A stretch of 64,000 bases of DNA from a virus: IMG/VR virus record IMGVR_UViG_3300027749_000047, positions 62,001 to 126,000 of that record. One strand, 5' to 3'. The notes beneath the pieces are model-generated. The model did no database searches. It was given only the letters and a program-made list of their open reading frames with translations, and was not told the DNA's origin. Below, in pieces: positions 47,536-55,367 of the stretch; positions within the stretch are counted from its first letter, which is position 1, and every line of letters begins with the position of its first letter. The position numbers were made by a program, and so were the translations under genes.

Positions 47536-47670
47536 GATTTTAGTAGTGTAGAACCTGTGAAATTGGTAGTGTTATATTGTTTACATTGAAATATAACAAA
47601 ACCACGCTAAGTGTTACATTGTTGCATCTTAGTGCAACACTTTGCTTGGTTATGTTGCACCACAATGCAA
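47536..47670 (+). other. Hairpin-rich spacer before the tmRNA-like gene
   Basis: GTTATATT (47571-47578) pairs perfectly with AATATAAC (47590-47597), and GTTGCA (47621-47626) with TGCAAC (47633-47638). AAGTGTT and AACACTT flank the second hairpin and could compete with it. No gene is seen. The tmRNA-like element begins at the end of this spacer. Confidence 0.5.
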
Positions 47671-47750
47671 GGGGCAGGAAGGTTTCGACTAGACATTAAA
47701 ACCGCATGTCGGTAGTGTTTAGGACCAGAGTTCAATTCTCTGCTGCTCCA
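47671..47750 (+). ncRNA. Minimal tmRNA-like gene (tRNA-like domain only)
   Basis: The 5' end GGGGCAG pairs with CTGCTCC at 47743-47749, with a G-U at pair 3-70, the alanine identity mark, followed by A. The sequence after the 5' stem holds GGTTTCGAC, the conserved D-loop region of bacterial tmRNA. The T arm is perfect (CAGAG-TTCAATT-CTCTG). In place of the tag and pseudoknots there is one 10-bp helix (CTAGACATTA with TAGTGTTTAG, two G-U pairs) closed by CCG-CATGT-CGG. Normal tmRNA has about 350-400 nt; this has 80. Confidence 0.7.
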
Positions 47751-47776
47751 CACGCGGCCAAACAAAGGAGATAAGT

Positions 47777-48247
47777 GTGACAACGCAAACATTAGAGAAG
47801 ACACTTGATAGGTTTTATTCAAAAACTCAAGTATCTGCAGGTACTGATTGCTTGAAGTGGGTTGGTGCTATTAATAGCCAAGGTTATGGAAACTTTTGGT
47901 ATGAAGGTAAGACTGTTTCAGCACATAGGTTTATTTTTGTTATGCGCAAGAATGATGGTGAATGGCTAGATAGAAAACTAGTTGTTAGACACACATGTGA
48001 TACTAGAGATTGCACAAACATTGATCACCTTATTTCTGGTACTTACGGCGACAACTTGCAAGATGCTTGGGATAGGAATCGTCGTAGTCGCACGTTAAAG
48101 AAAAAGTCTTCTGCAGTTGCTAAAAAATGGAGTGAACACGCTCACGATGTGGGACTAGATGATTTGGAAACCCCTACGTTAGAGCAGATACGTACTGCTC
48201 AAAAGTTAGCTCGTGAAGTTCTTAGGGAACAAAAAGCGCGTGGCTAG
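47777..48247 (+). CDS. HNH endonuclease (homing-type)
   Basis: The 156-residue protein starts with GTG after AAAGGAGATAA. It has the HNH_3 pattern: CLKWVGAINSQGYGNFWYEG, SAHRFIFVMRKNDGEWLD, VVRHTCDTRDCTNIDHLISG and TYGDNLQDAWDRNRRS. Such free-standing nucleases are often mobile, and others near the terminase are needed for packaging. It lies just upstream of the large terminase. The C-terminal helix (TLEQIRTAQKLAREVLREQK) is extra. Confidence 0.85.
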   Translation: MTTQTLEKTLDRFYSKTQVSAGTDCLKWVGAINSQGYGNFWYEGKTVSAHRFIFVMRKNDGEWLDRKLVVRHTCDTRDCTNIDHLISGTYGDNLQDAWDRNRRSRTLKKKSSAVAKKWSEHAHDVGLDDLETPTLEQIRTAQKLAREVLREQKARG

Positions 48248-48308
48248 TTATGTGTTGACAGTCTTGCTACTGCTATGGTGGGTTGCATCATCGTACTCAG
48301 GAAAGTAA
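48240..48308 (+). CDS. Possible 22-residue membrane peptide
   Basis: A GTG at 48240 overlaps the HNH stop. The frame encodes MASYVLTVLLLLWWVASSYS followed by GK and ends exactly one base before the terminase ATG. It is very hydrophobic. The tight junctions suggest translational coupling, but the ribosome site (GGGAAC) is weak. Confidence 0.35.
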   Translation: MASYVLTVLLLLWWVASSYSGK

Positions 48309-49814
48309 ATGACTGAATCACCTATTTTTAGCCTTGTCAGGCCACCAACCAATAAAGAAGAGTTGTGGTGGACTGTTAAAGCGCTGTGGGGTGTTGAACT
48401 TCCAAGAGTGCAAGTGTGTCCGGATCACACAGCGCCTTTTGATGCTTTTGCAGAGGCGTATTTTGGTAATGATTACAACTGGGTGCTTTGGTATGGTTCG
48501 CGTGGTACAGGCAAGTCTTACATGCTTGCTTTGCTTGCTTTAACTAAGGCTGCTTTGCTTGAGATTAACGTAACGCTTCTTGGTGGGTCTATGGCTCAGT
48601 CACAAAACATTCATGAGCATGTGGAGTTTTTGACGCAATTTCGTAATGCGCCAGTGCACGCTATTGAATCAATTATCAAGACACAAATTACTTTTACTGG
48701 TGGTAACTGGATTCGTCCTCTACCAGCTTCTCAAAAGACTGTTCGTGGTCCTCACCCTCAAATGACTCTGCTTGATGAGATTGACGAAATGGAGCGTAAG
48801 ATTTATGACGCTGCTATGGGTCAGGCTATGACTAAACCTAACGTGCGTGGCGTTGAGATTCCTGAAATGGTTGTTGCTTCTTCTACTTGGCAAAACCCTG
48901 TTGGCACGTTTCAGTCTGTTATGGATGAAGCTTTGGCTAAGGGTATGCCTGTTCGTACGTGGTGTTATCGTGAGCAGTTGAAACCTAATGGGTGGATGGA
49001 TCCTGATTTTATTGAACGTAAACGTATGTCTGTTCCAGCAGAAATGTTTCGTGTTGAGTATGAACTTGGTGAACCTGCTGGTGGGTCTCGTGCGTTTGAT
49101 TTGGAAAAGTTAAATAAGGCTTTTGTTGAATTGCAGATTGTTGATGAGCGTCATTCTGCTAATGATGATGAGTGGATTTTTGAGCATCCAGTGCCTACTG
49201 CTACTTATTCTGCTGGGGCTGATTGGGCAAAAGAGCAAGATAAGACTGTTATTGCTGTGTTTAGGTTAGATGAGGGTAAGCGCACTCTTGTTTATTATCG
49301 CCGGTTTAATCGTATGGATTGGCCTACGATGATTGGTGTTTTTAACAAGGTAACTACTGACTATCAGGCTATGGCAGCGCATGATGCTACTGGTATTGGC
49401 AATGTTGTTCATGACATGGTTGATGAGCGTGTGATTAAGTTTACGATGTCTTCTCAGAAGCGTACTGAGATGCTTACTAATTACATTACTGCTGTTGAGC
49501 AGGGGCGTTATCGTTTGCCTCGCAATACGCCTGCTTACAATGAGCATAAGTCCACTACTGTTGAGGAAGTTTTTGGTGGTGGTGGTTGGAACTCTCATTT
49601 GTCTGATGATGTGTGTGCTTTTGCTTTGGCTCATCATGCTGCTGAACGTATGGCTCCTCCTGCTTCTGGTGAGGGTGTTAAGAAAACTGAATTTGCTCCG
49701 GCTAAGTTTAAAGAGATTACTCCTGTCTATGAGGATGATGGGCGTTACGTTACGCAGGTTGGTTCAGTGACTGTTAAGGATGACAGTGGTGTTGGAGTTT
49801 TTAACCTTTTCTGA
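48309..49814 (+). CDS. terL: Terminase large subunit
   Basis: The 501-residue protein has the packaging ATPase motifs: Walker A GSRGTGKSYMLALLAL (about 63-78), Walker B with glutamate in QMTLLDEIDEMERK (about 153), and the nuclease acidic residues in SAGADWAKEQDKTVIAVFRL (near 305) and MAAHDATGIGNVVHD (near 358). It drives DNA into the prohead and cuts the concatemer. It is in the expected place before the portal, but holin-like and Dps-like genes are inserted between. AGGAAAGT precedes the ATG. Confidence 0.95.
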   Translation: MTESPIFSLVRPPTNKEELWWTVKALWGVELPRVQVCPDHTAPFDAFAEAYFGNDYNWVLWYGSRGTGKSYMLALLALTKAALLEINVTLLGGSMAQSQNIHEHVEFLTQFRNAPVHAIESIIKTQITFTGGNWIRPLPASQKTVRGPHPQMTLLDEIDEMERKIYDAAMGQAMTKPNVRGVEIPEMVVASSTWQNPVGTFQSVMDEALAKGMPVRTWCYREQLKPNGWMDPDFIERKRMSVPAEMFRVEYELGEPAGGSRAFDLEKLNKAFVELQIVDERHSANDDEWIFEHPVPTATYSAGADWAKEQDKTVIAVFRLDEGKRTLVYYRRFNRMDWPTMIGVFNKVTTDYQAMAAHDATGIGNVVHDMVDERVIKFTMSSQKRTEMLTNYITAVEQGRYRLPRNTPAYNEHKSTTVEEVFGGGGWNSHLSDDVCAFALAHHAAERMAPPASGEGVKKTEFAPAKFKEITPVYEDDGRYVTQVGSVTVKDDSGVGVFNLF

Positions 49815-49877
49815 TTGCAATCGTTTGTTTGTGGGCTTAGGCTTGTAACGTCTGTTTTCTCAGTTTGCGAGGTTCTT

Positions 49878-50162
49878 ATGAACACTTTTCTTAAATGGTT
49901 TGGTACTAGTCCTGTTGCGGCTGTGCTAAAGATTGCTGTTAGTGGCTTGTTGGTTATTGTGTTTGATTCGATTAATTCTTATCATTTGCCTGCAGGTGTA
50001 GCTTTGGTTATTACTGCTTTTATTCCTGTTGTTGTGGACTATCTAAATCCGCATGATGCTCGTTTTGGTAAGGGCGCTGCGCCTAGCCTTGTGGATTTTT
50101 TGCAGGCTTACACTAAGGTTATTAATGCTGAGTCTGCTAATAGTGAGACGCCACAATCATGA
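49878..50162 (+). CDS. Holin-like membrane protein
   Basis: ATG 49878 (MNTFLKWFGTSP) has GAGG upstream; a longer frame upstream has no ribosome site. The 94-residue protein has two hydrophobic segments (AAVLKIAVSGLLVIVFDSIN and AGVALVITAFIPVVVDYLNP) and then DARFGKG. This form, with a NP-x-D-x-RFG ending, is typical of actinophage membrane proteins annotated as holins. It would form membrane lesions at lysis. Confidence 0.7.
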   Translation: MNTFLKWFGTSPVAAVLKIAVSGLLVIVFDSINSYHLPAGVALVITAFIPVVVDYLNPHDARFGKGAAPSLVDFLQAYTKVINAESANSETPQS

Positions 50163-50398
50163 GTGAAAAAATCGTTTCGTTAGGCCAGTTAGCGTTTGCT
50201 ATCGCTTCTATCTTGTCTTTGGCCGGGATTCTTGTTCGTTGGGGAATTGTTAAACCTTTGAAGCGTTTTATTGCTGACCAAACGTACCCTATTCAGCCTC
50301 ATGCTAATGGGGGCGATTCTTTGCCTGATGTTATTAAGACTATTAAACGTATTGAAAATAAGTTGGACCAGCACCTTGAAGTAGATCACGGACGCTAA
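50159..50398 (+). CDS. Second holin-like membrane protein
   Basis: The ATG overlaps the previous stop. The 79-residue protein has an N-terminal membrane helix (LGQLAFAIASILSLAGILVR) and a polar tail (SLPDVIKTIKRIENKLDQHL). It resembles DUF2746-type small membrane proteins found beside holins. The pair may act together as holin and regulator. Confidence 0.6.
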   Translation: MSEKIVSLGQLAFAIASILSLAGILVRWGIVKPLKRFIADQTYPIQPHANGGDSLPDVIKTIKRIENKLDQHLEVDHGR

Positions 50399-50440
50399 AA
50401 AAGCCATAGTGTATGGTTATCTCATACCTTCGGAGGATTT

Positions 50441-50869
50441 ATGGAACTTATTGCGTCTTTGCGTAAAACATTGGCTAATGTTGTTACTGAGTATTTTCAT
50501 GCTCATGGGTTTCATTGGAATGTTGTTGGCCCTGAGTTTGCGCAGTTGCATGAGTTTTTTGAGTCTGTGTATGAAGACATTTATTCTTCGATTGACCCTA
50601 TTGCTGAGATTTTGCGTAAGTTGAATGCTAAGTCTCCTTTTCGTTTGTCTGAGTTTATGGCTGATTCTACGATTACTGAGGCTAATCCTGTTGAGGCTTT
50701 AGATATGGTTCATGCTTTGAGCATGATGAATACTAAGGTTATTGAGTCTTTGAATGAGACTTATGGTTTGGCTAATGATGCTAATGAGCAGGGTGTGTGT
50801 AATTTTATTGCTGAACGTATTGATATGCATAAGAAGTGGGCGTGGCAGATGCGCTCATTGTTGAGTTAG
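50441..50869 (+). CDS. Dps-like ferritin-fold protein
   Basis: The 142-residue protein has GGAGG before its ATG. It has the Dps pattern AHGFHWNVVGPEFAQLHEFF, ESVYEDIYSSIDPIAEILRK with the His, Asp and Glu residues of the inter-subunit iron site, and a closing helix (FIAERIDMHKKWAWQMRSLL). Dps proteins form 12-mers that oxidise iron and protect DNA. Length is slightly shorter than host Dps (about 160). It lies inside the packaging module, which is unusual. A ferroxidase role needs to be shown. Confidence 0.85.
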   Translation: MELIASLRKTLANVVTEYFHAHGFHWNVVGPEFAQLHEFFESVYEDIYSSIDPIAEILRKLNAKSPFRLSEFMADSTITEANPVEALDMVHALSMMNTKVIESLNETYGLANDANEQGVCNFIAERIDMHKKWAWQMRSLLS

Positions 50870-50871
50870 TT

Positions 50872-52899
50872 ATGTATGTTCGTAAGAGTCAGTTAGAGAT
50901 TCCTGGCATTGGTGATGTGTTTCATGAGACTGCTAAGCGTAAATTACCTAACTATGCTTGGTGGAAGCACATGAATGGTAAAACTTCTAAAGTGCAAGTT
51001 ATTGGTCCGCATCCAACGCTTAAAGACCATTTTCATGTTATTGATCATCAAGATGTTAAGCGTGCTTTACATCGTGACCAAATTTCGTTTATTAAGTCAA
51101 AACCTATTTCAAAGTCGTTGGAGTATAGTGTAGTTATGAATTCTGTAAATAAAAAATATGACGGTCGTGACTTGTCGCATTTGTCCACCAAAGACAGAAT
51201 CAAAAATAACCCTCAATATATAGCACCTATTGCTGGCGGAGCTGCTCTTACCGGTATGTCGATACGAAATTATCATAAAGCCAATGTTGCTTTTTTAGAC
51301 AGCCACAACAAAATGTTGGATTATGGAGGGCATGCTTTATCAGAACACCTTGATCCAAATAATAAAATTACAGCTTCTGCTTTTAAAGATCAAGAAATTG
51401 CTGCGTGGGAGCACGGGAAAAAATTAGTAAAAAGAGGCAATAAATATCTTGCTGGTTCTGCTGCGCTGATGACTGCTGGTATGGCAAATAATGTTAGAGT
51501 TGCAAACAAACGACATAAACTTTATGAGCAAAAGAATGGACATCCACCAGAAATCAAAAAATCTATGAATCAATCCCGTTTTGGCGGCGCTAGTGCTGTT
51601 GCTAAGGGTCACGCAGGGGATAAGTATGACAAAGAGCTTGCTGAAAATCGTGCAAAGATTAGCACTACTCACACTATTAATCGCAATGCTTTTCGCCAGG
51701 GCGTTAAAGGTGGGTTGATTGTAGGGGTTCCTACTACTGCCGCTGCTACTTATGGTGCAGTTAAGGGCAAGCAGAAACTTTCTGAAATTAAGAAAGCATC
51801 TATGGGCGCCGCAAGGGTGTTTGAGGGCGCAGCTAATGATATTCGTCGTGCTGTCCCTGTCGGTCATGGTACTGGTGGTATGGGCGACCCTGAGGTGCGT
51901 CGTAGTATTCGCGAGCATGCTGCGCGTGAGATGCAACGCGGTTTGTCTAGAGGTAAAGAAGTTGCTGTTCGTGCTAAAAGTGAATTGGCTGATACACGTC
52001 CTCCTGCGTCTAAGAGGGGCACAGACATTGCTTTGAGGGGTAAGAATAGTCTTGTTAGTTTGCGTCAGAGTGTAAAGCCTAAGCCTGTTAAGGCTAGCCA
52101 AGAACTTTTGCCTATTAAGCAAGGTACTTCGGCACCTAAGGTTGAAGAGCCACTTCGTTCAGAAAAGGCTAGTCCTAAGCATTCATTTGTTGTTCCGCCT
52201 AAGCCTGCCGCAACTGGCGCTGCTCCACACGCTGCACCTCCTGCTGGCCCGCATCGTTTTGATGAAGGCGTTAAGACTAAGAGTTATGTTCCTCATGCTT
52301 TGGCTGCTGCTGGCGTGGGTACTACGGCTGGTGTGGCTATTACTGATCCTCAAAAGCGCAAGAATTGGGCTAGTGGGGCTAAGAGCCAGATTCATGAGTT
52401 GACTAAGGCTGAGAACTATGATGCTTCTGGCAATCCTCGTCAGAGTCCAACTATTTCTGGTAATACTGCGTTGGGTCTTGCAGGTGTTGGTACTGCTGCT
52501 TTGGGCGCTCGTACTTTGGGTCGCGCAGGTAATTTGCCTCATACTGCGGCGCGTAATGCTAATCTTCAGACTAACAATTTGCTGCAGCAACAAGGTTTGA
52601 ATGCTAATAAGGAGGCTGCTCGTCAGGCTGCTGAGGCTAAGGCAGCTAAGGCTAAAACTCCTTGGGGCAAGTCGCGTGCCAATAAGCAAGTAGATCGTGC
52701 TATTTATCATGAGTCTCGCCAGAATGAGCGTTTGATTGCTCAAGAGGGGAAGACTACTGCTGCGCATGATTTGGCGCATGCTGTTAAGCCACGTATGAAG
52801 ATGATGCGTAATGGTGGTTTGGCTATGGTTGCTGGCGGCACTGCTTTGGCTGCGGGTGCTTTACATAATGCTGGTAAGAATCGTGAGGTTCCTCAGTAA
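50872..52899 (+). CDS. Large basic glycine-zipper virion protein
   Basis: I start at ATG 50872 (MYVRKSQLEIPGIGDVFHET). The 675-residue protein has an N-terminal domain (GKTSKVQVIGPHPTLKDHFH then VIDHQDVKRALHRDQISFIK) and at least six Ala/Gly-rich stretches, such as IAPIAGGAALTGMS, LAGSAALMTAGMA, VKGGLIVGVPTTAAATYGA, LAAAGVGTTAGVAIT and LAMVAGGTALAAGAL. Between them are Lys/Arg-rich, Pro-rich parts. The make-up resembles phage ejection proteins that cross the membrane with DNA; that is inference. Related genes lie at 52899, 55367 and 3076. Confidence 0.6.
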   Translation: MYVRKSQLEIPGIGDVFHETAKRKLPNYAWWKHMNGKTSKVQVIGPHPTLKDHFHVIDHQDVKRALHRDQISFIKSKPISKSLEYSVVMNSVNKKYDGRDLSHLSTKDRIKNNPQYIAPIAGGAALTGMSIRNYHKANVAFLDSHNKMLDYGGHALSEHLDPNNKITASAFKDQEIAAWEHGKKLVKRGNKYLAGSAALMTAGMANNVRVANKRHKLYEQKNGHPPEIKKSMNQSRFGGASAVAKGHAGDKYDKELAENRAKISTTHTINRNAFRQGVKGGLIVGVPTTAAATYGAVKGKQKLSEIKKASMGAARVFEGAANDIRRAVPVGHGTGGMGDPEVRRSIREHAAREMQRGLSRGKEVAVRAKSELADTRPPASKRGTDIALRGKNSLVSLRQSVKPKPVKASQELLPIKQGTSAPKVEEPLRSEKASPKHSFVVPPKPAATGAAPHAAPPAGPHRFDEGVKTKSYVPHALAAAGVGTTAGVAITDPQKRKNWASGAKSQIHELTKAENYDASGNPRQSPTISGNTALGLAGVGTAALGARTLGRAGNLPHTAARNANLQTNNLLQQQGLNANKEAARQAAEAKAAKAKTPWGKSRANKQVDRAIYHESRQNERLIAQEGKTTAAHDLAHAVKPRMKMMRNGGLAMVAGGTALAAGALHNAGKNREVPQ

Positions 52900-53552
52900 T
52901 GACTATTTCGCAGTCTCGTTTTGGTAGCCAAGCGGAGGTTGGTCGTTCGCCTAATCGTAAGAATGCCAAGGATCAGCATCATTGGGGTGCTGCTGTTGGT
53001 TTAGGTGTTGCTGGTACTGGTTATGGTGCCACTCGCGCTGCGAGTGTATTGAGTAATAGTGCTGGCGCTTCTAAAGCTAAGGCTAATCAGTCTCGTGCTG
53101 GTATTCGTATTAGTCAGGGCGACGCTAATCTTGCTAGGAATCTTCAAGCAGTTGAGCAGGCTAAGTTGGCTAAGTTACGTGGTCGCAATAAAGGCCAAGC
53201 GATGTGGATTGTTGATGGTCAGGGTCGTAGGGTTAATGTTCCGGCTACTGCAGATAGTGCTTTTATGCATGGTGTTATTAATGATGTGGTTCGGGAAAGC
53301 AATAAGCATGCGCAGACTGCTAGCAGGCATGATTTGGCAACTAAAAAGTCTCGTGATGAGGCGCGTGCTCATGCTCAAAATTATGCTCGTATGAATCGTT
53401 ACAGTAAGTTGGCTTCTCGTGGCGGAAAGATTGCTATTGGTACTGGCTTGCTGGGCGCGGCTGGTGCTTTGGCTCAAACTGAACATGCTCGTGGTACAGT
53501 TGGCTACAAGCGACCTACACGCGCACAATTAAGGGGACGTAATGTCAGATGA
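52899..53552 (+). CDS. Basic glycine-zipper virion protein
   Basis: The ATG overlaps the previous stop. The 217-residue protein starts TISQSRFGSQAEVGRSPNRK, with the same NQSRFGG-like words as an internal part of the previous protein. Two zipper segments (WGAAVGLGVAGTGYGATRAA, GKIAIGTGLLGAAGALAQTE) flank a basic helical middle. It overlaps the portal gene by 11 bases. A role as an internal head protein is inferred. Confidence 0.6.
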   Translation: MTISQSRFGSQAEVGRSPNRKNAKDQHHWGAAVGLGVAGTGYGATRAASVLSNSAGASKAKANQSRAGIRISQGDANLARNLQAVEQAKLAKLRGRNKGQAMWIVDGQGRRVNVPATADSAFMHGVINDVVRESNKHAQTASRHDLATKKSRDEARAHAQNYARMNRYSKLASRGGKIAIGTGLLGAAGALAQTEHARGTVGYKRPTRAQLRGRNVR

Positions 53553-55113
53553 TGTACGTTTGGCGGCTAGACAAACTGATGGCTTAAATGCCACGCCTGC
53601 TGATATTCAGGCTTTAGAAGAATTAAAGAATGCTTCGCCGTTTCTGGAACTGGGTACTACTGGTCTTAAGCGTGCTGGTGGCTATATTGATGAACAGTTT
53701 CTTCCGCAGTTGCGTGGGCGTAAGGCTGTTCAAGTCTTTAAGGAAATGGCTGAGAATGACCCTTTGGTTGGGTCTTTGTGGTTCACTATAGATCGTTTGA
53801 TTCGTAATGTTGAATGGCGTGTTGAGCCTGCCAGTAAGTCTAAAGAAGATACTGATAATGCAAAGCTTGTTGAAACTTGTATGGATGACATGTCTCATAC
53901 TTGGGATGATTTTATTTCTGAGGTTTTGTCTTGTGTGATTTATGGCTGGTCTTGGCATGAGATTGTGTACAAGCGTCGTGTTGGTCCGTGGGAGCGCGAT
54001 TCTTCTAAGCGCTCTAAGTACACTGATGGTTTGATTGGCTGGCGTAAGATGCCAATTCGCGCACAGGAAACTTTGTTGCGTTGGGCGTTTGATGATACTG
54101 GTGATGTTTCTGCGATGATTCAGTTGGCTCCTCCTCGTTATGAAACTAAGGTTTTGCCTATTGAGCGTTCGTTACTGTTTCGTTATCGTCATCAAAAAGG
54201 TAATCCTGAGGGTATGTCTATGCTTCGTCAGGCTTATCGTCCTTGGTACATGAAGAAGCGCCTTGAAGAATATGAGGCTGTTGGTATTGAGCGTGACCTT
54301 GCTGGTTTGCCTGTTGTTAAGGTGCCGGCAGAGTTTTTGCGGGCTAAGCCTGGCTCTCAGCAGGCTCAAACTGTTGAGGCGTTTAAGCGTATGGTTAAGT
54401 CTGTGCGTCGTGATGAGCAAGAGGGCATTGTGTTTCCTATGGCTTATGATCAGGACACTAAGCAACCTTTGTATTCGTTTGAACTTATGGGCGGTGGCGG
54501 TGCTCGTGCTTTCAATACTGATGCAATTATTCAGCGTTATGAGCAGCGAATTTTGATGTCTGTTTTGGCTGATTTTATTATGGTTGGTCATGAGGGTGGT
54601 GGCTCTTACAGTTTGCATACTGATAAGACTGGTATTTTTCGTACTTCGCTTAACTCTATTGCTGGTTCTATTGCAGATACTTTGAACCGTTATGCTATTC
54701 CTCGGTTGTTTTCTGTTAATGGTATGAAGCCTGCTGAGTTGCCTAAGATTGTGCCTGGTGATGTTGATAGTCCAGATATTGCGCAGTTGGCTCAGTTTAT
54801 GTCCGCTATGTCTAGCACTGGTGTCACATGGTTCCCAGACCCAACTATGGAGAACTTTATTCGAGATGCTGCTCGTTTGCCTAAACTTAATGAAGAGGAT
54901 GAAGATCGTCGTCGTCAAATGCAGATGCGTACGGAGGCTACGCAATACGCACAAGCTAACATTGCGTATGTTCAGGCTAAGCAACAGTTGGCTCAAACTT
55001 TGATGGGTCAGCAACAACAGCAAGCGCAGCCTGGTCAGCCTGGTCAACAGGATAGTCAACAGAATGCTAGTCAACAAGAAAGTCAACAACAAAATCCTCA
55101 GCAGGGGCAGTAA
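53542..55113 (+). CDS. Portal protein
   Basis: The 523-residue protein has the DUF935-type portal pattern: AVQVFKEMAENDPLVGSLWF, TIDRLIRNVEWRVEPASKSK, EVLSCVIYGWSWHEIVYKRR, LPIERSLLFRYRHQKGNPEG, MSMLRQAYRPWYMKKRLEEY and a late MVGHEGGGSYSLHTDKTG. It forms the 12-subunit ring through which DNA enters and leaves. The C-terminus is a Gln-rich tail (QQQQAQPGQPGQQDSQQNAS). AAGGGG precedes the ATG. Confidence 0.92.
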   Translation: MSDDVRLAARQTDGLNATPADIQALEELKNASPFLELGTTGLKRAGGYIDEQFLPQLRGRKAVQVFKEMAENDPLVGSLWFTIDRLIRNVEWRVEPASKSKEDTDNAKLVETCMDDMSHTWDDFISEVLSCVIYGWSWHEIVYKRRVGPWERDSSKRSKYTDGLIGWRKMPIRAQETLLRWAFDDTGDVSAMIQLAPPRYETKVLPIERSLLFRYRHQKGNPEGMSMLRQAYRPWYMKKRLEEYEAVGIERDLAGLPVVKVPAEFLRAKPGSQQAQTVEAFKRMVKSVRRDEQEGIVFPMAYDQDTKQPLYSFELMGGGGARAFNTDAIIQRYEQRILMSVLADFIMVGHEGGGSYSLHTDKTGIFRTSLNSIAGSIADTLNRYAIPRLFSVNGMKPAELPKIVPGDVDSPDIAQLAQFMSAMSSTGVTWFPDPTMENFIRDAARLPKLNEEDEDRRRQMQMRTEATQYAQANIAYVQAKQQLAQTLMGQQQQQAQPGQPGQQDSQQNASQQESQQQNPQQGQ

Positions 55114-55367
55114 TGAATTTGGTTCTTGAACATAGGGCGCAAATGACTATTGCGGGTGCTTGTGCGCACATTGCGCAGGAGAATAATGCTGATGCTGCAA
55201 AACTTGTTAATTTGTTTGTGTCTGATGTTATGGAAGAGAATGGCGTTAAGTTTGATGAGGCTTTAGAGATGCTGGCTCGTGCTGGCATTGCTGTTTCTAT
55301 GATGGCTGCTGAACCTAATGTTGAGGAAACTTTTAGGCGTATTACTTTGGCGCTAAGTGGGTTGTGA
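55113..55367 (+). CDS. Small helical protein after the portal, unrecognised
   Basis: The ATG overlaps the portal stop (TAATG). The 84-residue protein is helical (LEHRAQMTIAGACAHIAQEN, AAKLVNLFVSDVMEENGVKF, ALEMLARAGIAVSMMAAEPN). No family recognised. Coupling to the portal suggests a head-assembly role. Confidence 0.6.
   Translation: MNLVLEHRAQMTIAGACAHIAQENNADAAKLVNLFVSDVMEENGVKFDEALEMLARAGIAVSMMAAEPNVEETFRRITLALSGL

Noticed and set aside
47607-47822. Minus-strand open frame of 71 codons
   Set aside because: It is antisense to the tmRNA-like gene and to the HNH start, and has no ribosome site.
51424-52122. Minus-strand open frame of 232 codons
   Set aside because: It is antisense to the glycine-zipper gene and has shadow-like composition.
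54172-55092. Minus-strand open frame of 306 codons
   Set aside because: It is the antisense shadow of the portal gene. T-ending codons on the plus strand remove stops in this frame; its composition (Leu, Thr, Ser, Arg) is typical of shadows.
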